From assembly GCF_902635505.1 (NCBI RefSeq), contig NC_045432.1, positions 76,559,051 to 76,623,050 of the forward strand: a DNA stretch of 64,000 nucleotides, read 5' to 3'. This stretch comes from Sarcophilus harrisii. Its lineage: Eukaryota > Chordata > Mammalia > Dasyuromorphia > Dasyuridae. Positions 38,167-47,870 of the stretch are shown one piece after another; within the stretch, counting starts at the first letter, position 1, and each line of letters begins with the position of its first letter. The notes beneath the pieces were generated by a model that was not told where the DNA came from, did no database searches, and worked only from the letters and a program-made list of their open reading frames with translations. The translations under genes were made by a program, and so were the position numbers.

Positions 38167-38719
38167 TGTCTTTGGATGGTTTTCTTGATAATGCTGTCGG
38201 CTGTCAGTATGACAATGTTAACAAGGCCCTTCTTTCCTTCTGAGCTCTCTCTAATCCCTTTGTCCCCCTGCCTCTTCCCTGTGGGTCCCTGTGAAGGAAA
38301 GCTGGCTAGAGATGATTATTTCCACTTTCTGGCTGGAAGAACTGCAATAGGTGAAGGGTAACTGATTTGCCCAAAGCCGGAGAGTGAGTCTGCACCAGAA
38401 AGCGGACCACCCAGGCCTGCTTCCTTCCCTTCCCTGATTGTGCGATGAGCCTGCCTCGGTGTGGGGCAGTGTGGGAAACATGTAGGCTTGCTGTCAGACT
38501 CGGGTCTCATACAAGGTCAAGTCTGTGAGGCTAGAGCAGTCTCTGTATGTGCCCTCGGTCCTCTAGGGCCCAGAAAGGAATCTGAGCGGTGCCGGGACGA
38601 GCCAAATTTGGAGCCGACTCAAGCAGTTAAGGACGGGATGCTTCATGTCAGCGGGGCTTTGTTAAAGACGTATGCTGTGGGCCAGGTGTTTCATTACAGT
38701 ACACTGTAGACCTCCCTCT

Positions 38720-39310
38720 TAGATCTGTCTGTTGGGGGAAAACAAGAACTAGGGAACCATGGCAAAGCAAAATAGACAGAGAGGCAGAGCAAAGTCATTT
38801 CAGAAGGGCAGGGCGGCATTAATAACTGAGACCTTCGAGGAAGACCCTTCCAAGGGGCAGGCAGGGTAGTCGAAGCTGTAAATGAAGCTGGGGAGGGGGT
38901 TCCAAGAGGCAGAGGCCAGGAGGGAGGACATTGCGGGCCTAGGGAACAAGGGCTCAGAAGCTGGAGATGAAATGTTGTATATGTGGATCAATAAGGAAAT
39001 CAATCTGGCCACAGACTAGAGTGTGGGGAAGGAAATGGGTGAGGAAGCTGAAAAGAGAGATCAGAACCACACCGTGAAGGAGGAATTTCTCTTTGTCCCT
39101 AGAGGTAATAGTGAGCTGCTGCAGTTTCTTGAGCTTGGGAGGGACACGGTTAGCCCTGTGCTTTGGGTGTGTGACTGGCAGCTGTGTGGAGGATACATTG
39201 CATAGGGGAGAAACGTGAGGCAGAGGGAGACCAGTTAAGAGGCCATTGTCATAGTCTGGGTGAGAGTGTCTTTCAAAATGATCTTAGGCAAACTTGTGAG
39301 GAAATTAAAG
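38720..39310 (-). mobile_element. L2 fragment, minus strand
   Basis: Reversed L2-like order: 'agaggcagaggccaggaggg', 'gggaacaagggctcagaagc', 'tttcttgagcttgggaggga', 'cagggagacc'-like text, 'ggccattgtcatagtctggg'. A plus-strand MIR tail follows at about 39330-39400. Confidence 0.6.
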
Positions 39311-39713
39311 TTTGTCTCCGTCTAAATCCTTGTCCTGTATCATCTTGTATAAGTCACTTTGCCTCAGTTTCCTTTTCTGTAAAATGAAGGGAGTGACCTC
39401 ATTTGTGTTCCCATGATGCTGATCCGGTAGCATCCCCTCACTGTTGCCCCGGAGCAGTGTTTTGCTGGCCACACATAAATGAGGTATTATATGACCTGCC
39501 CCTCGGGCCCCGCTGCTCGACCTTTAGAGTCCTGACCCAGCTGCTACCCCCCTACCTTTCCCTCCTTCTCATCCCTTGCACACAGTAGCCTAGGGACAGT
39601 CGCGCTGGCTCGCTTGCCCCCTCGGCACGCTGCAGTAGCCCTCCCCTCTGCCATTACGCTGCCTCTAAGAACCTCGGGCATCTTCTCCCTGAACCCTCAG
39701 CTGACCGGGCCCA

Positions 39714-39806
39714 TTACCTCTCCCCCCCACCCCGACATGCTGCCAATAGCCTGATGCTCAGATCTTTGGGGGGGGGGGCAGGAGGACAGGGCAACATCAC
39801 ACATCA
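39714..39806 (+). repeat. Dispersed local duplication, copy 2
   Basis: Partner of 38074-38166 in the same orientation, 1.64 kb apart. It contains 'catgctgccaatagcctgat', 'gctcagatcttt', a G run and 'ggaggacagggcaacatca'. Confidence 0.75.
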
Positions 39807-40779
39807 AGTACCTGAAGGGGAAGCCGGGGCTCAGTGGCCGGTGCCCGGGACCCCTGTGGACACTTACTGCTAGGAGAGCCCCGGAGAAAGCACAGACTAA
39901 GCAAGATACGGGCCAGCAGCAAGACCCACGAGCAGAGGCACATGTGTGTGTTTGTGTGAAAGGGGCTGCTCACAGAATGGGGGAGTCTCGGAGGCAAAAA
40001 CATCGTTCGAGACCCTCCGATCCAAGCTGGACCTTACCAAAAACCCTCTCTGCTACCTCCTGGTCATGGCCTTGCAGTCTCCACTGAAAACTTCCTGTCA
40101 GGAGAAATGTACTCTGGGTCCTGAGTCCCATAATCCTCCCCTTCTCCCCCCACATCAACCCCCAGACGGCCCCTTCCACTTGGAGGCAGCTCCGACAGCT
40201 AAGAGATCCAGCCCAAATCTGCTGCTCTTTGACTCTCCCTGTCCCTTCCTCCCCCCCAACTCTGGACCCAAGCAGAAATGATCTAATCCCTCTTGTGTGT
40301 CCTTCAGATCCTTAGAGGAGAGCTCTCACGTCCCACTCCATCTCATCCCCAGTCCTTTAAAGGGTCCTCCTCTCGCCCGAGCCGGAGGCCTTTCCCTATG
40401 CTAACAGCCACCCCCAACGCTCGCTGCTTAGCCATGACCCTTCAAATGCCCCTCAAGATCCTCGCATTCACTTCCTTGGCTGTGCCGTTGATTCAGGGAC
40501 ACCCTGTTCTCTCTCTCTGCCCAAACTCCTACCTCCTCCATCTTGTCTGGGGGAAGCTGACGGCTTCGTGCGAGATTTGGCTCTCCCAGAGTAGGCAGTC
40601 ATGGGACATTTATCAGATGAAACTGCATCTCACCTGATGAAATTTGGCCCGGTCTTCTCCCCCCGGGAAGATGCTTGGGGATCCTGACTCTCAGATACTC
40701 TTCTCTCCAGCTTCAGATCTATGCCTTTATTCAATGATAAAGAAATCGGTCAACAGTGCAGGGCCAAAGACACATCCCT
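39807..40779. other. Intergenic, weak L2-like patches only
   Basis: Positions 40390-40500 ('cccctcaagatcctcgcatt' and similar) have the pyrimidine-rich look of decayed L2. No gene is seen. Confidence 0.4.
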
Positions 40780-40930
40780 TAGGACGGGGGTCCCCCAACT
40801 TTTTGATTACACGTTCCCATCGGAAAATATTTGTGGACGTATCTACCCAATAAGCAGAAGCTCTTATTTATAAATCACATACACATTCGCTTATATTAAT
40901 GATGATCGACTCTAGAAAACTTGTGCAAAA
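40780..40930. repeat. Unclassified interspersed repeat relic
   Basis: 'gggggtcccccaactttttg' followed by an AT-rich middle looks like the terminal part of an old DNA transposon and resembles 8480-8680 in layout. The assignment is weak. Confidence 0.3.
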
Positions 40931-41284
40931 ATAGAAGCTAAAATAATGCAGTACTATTTGATCTGGTTTTTTATATTATTTGAGCTTAAAGTCCCCCAGG
41001 AACCATAGGAACAGGAGATGGCTATGTGACTGCGGAGAAGTAACCGAGTTGCCTAGAATAAGTGCTCATGGGAGTGTTGTGGGCTGTCCTGTTGGAGCTC
41101 TCAATGGATTCTCTTTGCCCCAAATGCTTCCCTCTTCTCCACACATTCAACTTCGATGCCCTTTCCCAGTCCTCCCTCAGTCCAGCCCCTGGCAACTGGT
41201 CCTCTCACAAATCTCAGAGAAGTCCCCTCCTCGGCACTCCCCTAGCCACCCCCTGCTTCAGCTTGAGCATTCGTTGTCTCTCTT

Positions 41285-41455
41285 TTTTTCTTTTTTTAAA
41301 ATTAAAGCTTTTTATTGACAAAACACATGCGTGGGTGCTTTTTCAACATTAACCCTTGCAAAACCTTCAGTTCCAAATGTTCCCCTCCTTCCCCCAACCT
41401 CCTCCCCTAGATGGCAGCTAGTCCCACACATGTTAAATATGTTATAATATACCTT
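41285..41455 (-). mobile_element. 5'-truncated L1 3' end, minus strand
   Basis: T-rich start, then 'aaagctttttattgacaaaa', 'cacatgcgtgggtgcttttt', 'caacattaacccttgcaaaa' and 'cacatgttaaatatgttata', parallel to 34331-34533 and 45940-46150. Possible target duplication 'cattatctctt' against 'cattcgttgtctct' is imperfect. Confidence 0.85.
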
Positions 41456-41794
41456 CATTATCTCTTGCCTTGACCATGGCGATCGACCCCTAACTAGACC
41501 CCCTTGCTTCCAGGATCTCCCCGTTCCATTCCATCCTCCCAAAGCCCAGTTCTGACCAAGTGACTGCCCTAGTCAATGTGCTCCTGTGGCTCCCCAGTGA
41601 TTTTAATATCAAATAGGATTTCAACCTTATTTCCTCATTTTGAGCTCCTGTTTTTGTGGAGATGGAAGGTGTGTGTGTCTGGGGAGGTCAGGGCTCATCC
41701 GTCCTTGGCCACTGTCAGCAGCAGAGATCCCGGGGGGCTGCCTTAGGTCAGAGAGAATTTGGGAGACTGGCTGTGGGGATGTTGGAGCCCCGGC

Positions 41795-42075
41795 CAGTCT
41801 GTCAGACACTCAGCAAGCGCTCGTTGCGGTCTTACTGTGCTCCAAGTTGGGGACACAGAGAAAGGGCCTCTGCCCTCAGAGAGCTTACATTTTAACAGTA
41901 TACGTTCAAGAGATAGACGATTTATATCGAAGGGGATGGGAGGAGGAAGAGGAGGCTCAGAAAAGCCTTCTGGGAAAGGGAGGATTTGAGTTGGATTAAA
42001 ATTGTCCTCAACACTACAAGAAGTCAGTACTGAAAGAGCCAAGGAGGGCCTTATTGCGTGGTGGTTGGTTGAATT
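41795..42075 (-). mobile_element. L2 fragment, minus strand
   Basis: 'cagacactcagcaagcgctc', 'ggggacacagagaaagggcc', 'ctctgccctcagagagctta' and 'cattttaaca' follow the reversed L2 3' end; 'aaaagccttctgggaaaggg' continues it. Confidence 0.7.
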
Positions 42076-42244
42076 CTATTGGAGATAAGTTTACAATCGG
42101 CTTTCCAAGAGGAATATCCTCCATCTTCCAATTGGTTGATCCCCTGGGGTCATGCCCGGGCTCTCTGTGGGCACAAGGGTCCCTATCTTAGTGACCACTG
42201 CCCTGAGGCACTCCACTGGAAACTTCCCTTCAAGTTGACATCTA

Positions 42245-42515
42245 CCCCAATGACAGCTACCCTATTATTATTGCCGAGTCCTTTCAGCGAGTCCAACTTT
42301 TCAAGACTCCATTTGACGTTTTCTTGGCAAAGATCTTGGAGTGGTTTTGCCATTCCCTTCTCTAGGTCATTTTACTGATTAGAAACTGAGGTAAACAGGA
42401 TTCTAAATGACTTATTCAGAGTCACAAAGCTAACAAATGTCTGAGGCTAGATTGGCACTCAGGTCTTCTTCATTCTAAAACTGGCTTTCCATCCACGGTG
42501 CCCCAGGTACCTGTG
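42245..42515 (-). mobile_element. MIR/MAR-type SINE, long copy
   Basis: 'gagtccaacttttcaagact', 'ccatttgacgttttcttggc', 'aaagatcttggagtggtttt', 'tgattagaaactgaggtaaa', 'gtctgaggctagattggcac', ending 'catccacggtgcccc'. This is the composite marsupial SINE with a tRNA-like end on the right. Confidence 0.75.
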
Positions 42516-42589
42516 GGTCTACCCATTTAAGCAATTCGGAATCTATCGAAGAACATCTCTCCTAAATCACAAAAGGGATCGGTGGGGAA

Positions 42590-42915
42590 ATTTTGTCAGC
42601 CAGTCTGCAAGCACTTATTAAACACCTACTGTGTGCCTTAGCAGTGTGCTAAGAGCTAGGGGTACAAAGAAAGGTAAAAGGAGTTCTTCAAGGAGTTCAC
42701 AGCCTGGACTAGTTACATCCGAGATATAAATTCGCGCTGGAAGGTGAGCTCAGGGGGAAGGCGCTGGTAGTGGAGGGGTGGAGGGGGACTGGGAAAAGTC
42801 TCTTGAAGAAGGTGGGATTGGAACTGAGTCTTTAAGAAGCAAAGAGGCAGAAGTGAGGGGCAGAGTATTGCAGATTCAAAGGCCGGCCAGCATGGAGTCA
42901 GGAGATGGACTGGCA
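42590..42915 (-). mobile_element. L2 3' half, minus strand
   Basis: 'gcaagcacttattaaacacc', 'tactgtgtgccttagcagtg', 'aaggagttcacagcctggac', then 'tctcttgaagaaggtgggat', 'tggaactgagtctttaagaa' follow reversed L2. Confidence 0.8.
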
Positions 42916-42919
42916 CATG

Positions 42920-44200
42920 CCAAGAACCTTCACAGATTTTTTGCTAAAAATCCAAGTTAGCAATCTTGTCTCCTGCCCTGGTAACCGTGGCTGACGAGGT
43001 TCTGGGGCCAGTTTGGCTAGTCCCGATCTGGCTCTTTTGTGGCCACCCCTCCCCTTTCTAAGTGTTCACTGATTGCCATCCTTGGGATAATTTGGCCTCC
43101 ATCTTTCCAGAAAGAATAAGAACAGCCCCTATTCCTACAACACTTGAAGGGTCCCAAAGCACTCTCTGGACGTTGGTGCCCTTTTGCTTTCCCTAGGCTC
43201 GCTGACCTAGAATTTGGAGGCCCCTGTTTTCAGAAGCAGACCAGCGGTGTGTCCCCTGTCCCCCCCCCCGGGCCCCTCTGGAGCTCCTTCAGAGATCAGG
43301 GCCAGTGACTCAGTCGCTGAGCATGCTTGTTCTTTAAACGACCTCAAAGGGAATTTGGCCTTGATGTACCCAGCCCATCAAGGACAGCTGGGTACTGTCT
43401 TGCCGTGTCCCGCTTTATCTTGGGCATCAGCTGCCTATTAGCCCCGGTTTGTTCTGTCCTTTCCAGTACAAAGCGTGTTCTCCTTGGCAAAGAAAACCAA
43501 AGCAATCCAAAAGTTGACTATCCTTGTCAACTGTCTCTTGTGCCTTATCACTCTCCCATCTACCCCAAACAGTGGTATTAAGCCTCCTTTGATCTTCTCT
43601 TCAAAAAACTGTTTTGTGTTCATTTGTTCCTGATGAGGAGTCTTTTTAGAGGAGCCGCCCCCCTTCCTGTGACCTCCAGAGACCCGGACAACAGCTGTGG
43701 GGTTCAGATGGCCCATTCCGGGCTCCTCCATGGACCCCGGGCTTCCTCTAGACCCCGCCGCTCATTGCGTTTGGGCTGGGGCAGTCAGAGGACTTGAAGC
43801 TGGGAAGGGGGGTGCCATCTCTTACTTCCCATAAGAAAGTTCCTCAAGGCTCGTGGTTCTGTGGAAAAGCACTGGAAGAGGGAAGGGCAGGGCCAACGGG
43901 ACCTATCTGGCCCATTCCTCCCCCCTCCCAGAAACACTACTCAGAAGAGCGGGAGAGATCCCAAAGTTGCAACAAGGCAAATTGGCTCACCCGAGTCTAG
44001 GGGAAGGGACGAGGCTAAGACGAGAAGAATTCGGCTTCCTATCCCAAAGATTAGACAGAAGAGCGTTTCCCTGGCTCTGATCTGGGTCCACTGTTTCCCT
44101 GGGGTTTATTTTTCCTTGACAATTCTCTAGCTTAGATAGATAAGATTATGGGAGAAAGGTCATGGAGATATGGCAACTCCCCAGCACCATAAGCGATTAG
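42920..44200. other. Intergenic, nothing recognised
   Basis: About 1.3 kb without recognisable gene or repeat. A run of ten C lies at about 43259-43268. Confidence 0.45.
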
Positions 44201-44209
44201 AGGAGAAAC

Positions 44210-44345
44210 CAATGCTCGACTGGGAATCGTATGACCTGGGTTCTAGCCTGACCACTTAACTCTGGGCCAGAAGGAAGTCACTCGATAGCGCTGAGCCTCA
44301 GTTTCCTTATCTAGAGTATGAAGGTTAGAAGCGGATGACTTCTGA
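44210..44345 (+). mobile_element. MIR-type SINE
   Basis: 'ctgggaatcgtatgacctgg', 'gttctagcctgaccacttaa', 'gagcctcagtttccttatct' in MIR order on the plus strand. Confidence 0.7.
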
Positions 44346-44783
44346 ATTCCACTGGTGCCCTTCCTAATCCTTGCCCGCCTCCCGCCCAGGGATATTGGAA
44401 AATCCAGGGAGATGATAGATAGGAAAATATTGTTGGAAAGTCAATGGCCACAATTGGTTCTTAAGTAGATGCTAGGGATACTTAGACCAAACAGACTGTG
44501 TTTGGAAGGAACTGCCATTCTACTGGGAAGATAGACTGTGTGCAGAGAAGTAGGAGGCTCAGGGACTAGATCTCTGGTTTCTCTGGAGTCAGGAACTCCC
44601 ACGTAAGGAAAGTTCCTCTCCCAAAGCAGGCTGGTCATTTCTCTACAATTTTTAGTTTTAGAGCATTGTAGAATTGAGTTTCTTTGCCAGTATGTGAGAG
44701 TTGACTCTTGAACTCAGGTCTTTCCTGCAGCTGTCTCTCCATGTGGTATCTCATAGAAATAGAAGTTTGTACATGATAACTGG

Positions 44784-44786
<3 letters not shown>

Positions 44787-44839
<53 letters not shown>

Positions 44840-45080
44840 ATTGAAAGAGATTGAGAGAAGGAAAGATTGAGAGATTGAGAGGAGAGATTGTGAGAGAAGG
44901 AGAGATTGAGAGAGGGAGACTGAGGGAAATTGAGAGAGAGGGAGAAACAGAGAGGGAGATTGATGGAAATTGAAAGAGAGGGAGAGATTGAGGGAGAGAG
45001 GAAGACACACACACACACACACAGAGAGAGAGAAACAGAGACAGAGACAGAGACAGAGACAGAGACAGAGACAGAGAGCA
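44787..45080 (+). repeat. Compound (AG)n / GAGATT / (AC)n / (AGACAG)n repeat
   Basis: Pure AG from 44787 to about 44835, then purine-rich GAGATTGA-type units to about 45003, a short (AC)n at about 45006-45022, then (AGACAG)n to about 45075. The long Ser/Leu ORFs on the minus strand are artefacts of this repeat. Confidence 0.95.
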
Positions 45081-45089
45081 AGCACAAAC

Positions 45090-45315
45090 TAGGGGCATTA
45101 GGAAAGGTTTCTTCCAGGAAGTAATGGATAAATTGAGCCTAAAAGAAACTAGCTCTGACGAGATGCCGTTGAGGTGGGCCAGCATTCCACACAGGAAGAA
45201 CAGTATGTGCCGAGTTATGGAAACAAGGCCCAGAAGAGTGTGTGCCGGGAGAACTTGGCCAGTTGGAGTGGAACGTACCAGAAAACAAAATAAGTTGAAA
45301 AAGCGGGATGGATTC
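45090..45315 (-). mobile_element. L2 fragment, minus strand (left part of a split copy)
   Basis: 'gaaaggtttcttccaggaag', 'aatggataaattgagcctaa', 'ggaaacaaggcccagaagag', 'gagaacttggccagttggag' follow reversed L2. The remainder appears at 46838-47065, beyond two L1 insertions. Confidence 0.6.
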
Positions 45316-45319
45316 CGGA

Positions 45320-45925
45320 TCCCACCCGTCAAACTGGCCAAGACAACAAAAGGCCAAAATGGCGAAAGCCGGAGGGATCGTGGGAAAACTTGCACACAGA
45401 CACTGCTGGTGGGGCTGGGTATTGGTTAACTCTTCTAGGAAACAACTTAGAATTGTAGCAGGAAAGTCACTAAAATGGGCCATACCCTTGACCAACGATT
45501 TCATTACTAAGGATATCCCCCCGGGGAGCGCCAAGACAGAGGGGGCTATTCCATGTACGCTATAGCAGCACTTTTTGTGGGAGAGCAGAACTGGAAATGA
45601 TGGAGGTGTCCGTACGTTGGGGAATGGTTCATGAATGTAATGGGATGTTATTGCAACCGAATTCAGAGAATCTTTGAAAGAGCTGGATGAGCTTCTGCAA
45701 AGTGAGATCAGCAGATCCAGGGGCACAATTAGCAAAGCGTCGATCACAGTCCCTGAAAGGCAAACGCCCTCAAAAGACTTGGGAATCAATCCTGTGATCA
45801 ACTGTGACTTCAGAGGAAAGATAATGAACCAGACGTATATCCCACCTCCTTCAGGCATCTTTGTCAGAGAGTGGGGGATAGGTCGAAGGGGAGAGTCCTT
45901 GGGAAATAATACTCCCAAAAGGGTA
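45320..45925 (+). mobile_element. L1 ORF2 C-terminus and 3'UTR, plus strand
   Basis: The frame around 45380-45440 gives KLAHRHCWW, matching the HCWW core of the L1 ORF2 C-terminus. Then come 'tggaggtgtccgtacgttgg', 'ggaatggttcatgaatgtaa' and 'tgggatgttattgca', the L1 3' segment. Heavily decayed and lacking the 5' part. Confidence 0.75.
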
Positions 45926-45939
45926 TTGATATCAAATTT

Positions 45940-46826
45940 CTTTTTTTTAATTATAGTTTTTTATTTATAAAACATCTGCATGTGTAATTTGTCAACATTG
46001 ACCCTTGCAAAACCTTCTGTTGCAAATTTTCCCTTCATCCCTCCACCCCCTCCCACTATGGAAGTAGTTCCATACATGTTAAATATGTTACAATATATGT
46101 TAAATCCAATATATGTATACATAGTTATACAGTTCTCTTGCTGCACAAGAAAAATCGGATCAAGAAGAAAAAAACTGAGAAAGAAAACAAAATGCAAATA
46201 AATAACAACAGAAAGAGTGAGGAGGCTATGTTGTGGTCCATACTTAGCTCCCACAGTCCTCTCTGGGTGCCCATGGTTCTCTTCATCGCTGAACAAGTGG
46301 AACTGGTTTGAATCATCTCATTGTTGAAGAGAAGCACGTCTATCAGAATTGATCGTTGTATAGTCTTGTTGTTGCTGTGTACAGTGATCTCCTGGTTCTG
46401 TCACTTCCCTCAGCCTCAGTTTATGTGACTCTCTCTAGGCCTCTCTCAAAATCCTCCTGCTGGTCATTTCTTACAGAACAATAATATCCCATAACATTCA
46501 TATACCACAAGTTACCCAACCTTTCTCCAATTGATGGGCATCCACTCAGGTTCCACTACACTACTACTGGCCACTACAAAGAGGGCTGCCACAAACATAA
46601 TGGCACATACAGGTCCCTTTCCCTCCTTGAAGATCTCTTTGGGATATAAGCCCAGTAGAAACACTGCTGGATCAAAGGCTATGCACAGTTTGATAACTTT
46701 TTGAGCACAGTTCCAAATGGCTCTCTGGGATGGTTGAATGTATTCACAATTCCACCAACAATGTATTAGTTTTCCCACATTCACTCCAACATTCGTCATT
46801 ATCTTTTCCTGTCATCTTAGCCATCA
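45940..46826 (-). mobile_element. 5'-truncated L1, minus strand, with target-site duplication
   Basis: The reverse 3'UTR starts with a T run at 45940. On the minus strand 46799-46512 encodes an ORF2 C-terminal stretch with LIHCWWNCEYIQP, FDPAVFLLGLYPKE and IMFVAALFVVA, clearly homologous to L1 ORF2. The element is flanked by the 11-bp repeat atatcaaattt at 45929-45939 and 46827-46837. It is truncated at its 5' end and contains no complete ORF. Confidence 0.93.
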
Positions 46827-46837
46827 ATATCAAATTT

Positions 46838-47065
46838 TGAAAGAGCAAAGGAAATTATATTGAAGCCATATTTTTAAAGGGCTTTATTCACAGAAACCAT
46901 AGGGAGCCACAGAACTTCTAGAGCAGCTGAGTAGCCTGATCAGAGTTTTGGTAGCTTTGTGGAGGCTGTATTTGAGAGAACAGATCCAGGGAGACCATAG
47001 AGGAGACTATGACTGAGGTAAAGAGAGCCTGACTTAGGTGAGAGATTATGTGAATGGAGGAAAAA
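46838..47065 (-). mobile_element. L2 fragment, minus strand (right part of a split copy)
   Basis: 'ccatagggagccacagaact', 'gcctgatcagagttttggta', 'gctttgtggaggctgtattt', 'gggagaccatagaggagact' continue the reversed L2 begun at 45090. Confidence 0.6.
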
Positions 47066-47074
47066 GGGAAAGGA

Positions 47075-47405
47075 AAGGAATAAGCATTTATTAAGCACCT
47101 ACTGTGTGCTGGGCACTGTGCTGAGTCCTTTACAAATAGTATGTCATTTGACCTTCCATGAGGGCAGGGGCTAGTTTTTTTTTCCCTCCAGGGCTCACCA
47201 CTGAGCCTGGCCCAAAATGAGTACTTACCAAATGTTTATTGAAGGGAAAAACAATTATTATTCCCATTTTACAGTCGAGAAAAGTGAGGCAGATAGTTCA
47301 ATGAGTTTCCCAGAGTTACCAGCCAGAAAATTTTTGAAACTGGATTTGAATTCAGATCTTCTGGACTCCAAACTCAAAGCTCTGTCTCCTATTATACGTA
47401 GCTGC
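47075..47405 (-). mobile_element. MIR/THER1-type SINE split by an L2 tail
   Basis: 'taagcatttattaagcacct', 'actgtgtgctgggcactgtg' and 'tatgtcatttga' open the element. Positions about 47156-47243 are an L2-like 3' end ('gagtacttaccaaatgttta'). The SINE then resumes with 'attattcccattttacagtc', 'gaaactggatttgaattcag', 'atcttctggactcc' and 'gtagctgc'. Confidence 0.7.
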
Positions 47406-47649
47406 TGTGAGAGAGAAAGTTTGAGAGGGAGAATGAGAAGTCTCCAAATGCATAAATCAGGGTACTGAGAGAAGCAGCAGAAGCCAGAAAGGCTCTGTTT
47501 ATAAAATGGGATGGTTGGGAGGACACTGGTCCCCTTACTAGAAGGAGGGGAGCCAATGGAGAGGATGGATGAGCCTTTATTACTGTCTCTTAGCCCATGG
47601 GAAGGCCCGAACCTTTGGCCTTCCAAATGCCAAGGAAATTGGCCTAATC

Positions 47650-47870
47650 TCATGCCCTCTGGGATGGCAACCAGTTTGTCTGTGCTAATTCTGTGCTTTA
47701 GGGTGGCCGCTGGTCCAGCAGGGCTGCCCTTGTGCCCTCTGGGATGGCAACCAGTTTGTGCTAATTCTGTGCCCTCTGGGGTGGCTGCTGGTCCATCAGG
47801 GCTGCCCTTGTGCCCTCTGGTCTGGCAGCTGGTCTGTTTGTGCTAATTCTGTGCCCTCTGGGATGTGGCT
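47650..47870 (+). repeat. Minisatellite, period about 80 bp
   Basis: Nearly three units (starts near 47654, 47734 and 47812). Each contains 'gccctctgggatggcaacc', 'tttgtgctaattctgtg' and 'ctggtccagcagggctgccc'. Each unit is itself made of two related halves of about 40 bp. Confidence 0.9.

Noticed and set aside
44635-45395. Ser/Leu-repeat ORFs on the minus strand
   Set aside because: They come from the AG/AGACAG compound microsatellite.
46512-46799. 95-codon minus-strand ORF as a possible host gene
   Set aside because: Its HCWW, FDPA and LYPKE segments identify it as the C-terminus of L1 ORF2 in a truncated copy.
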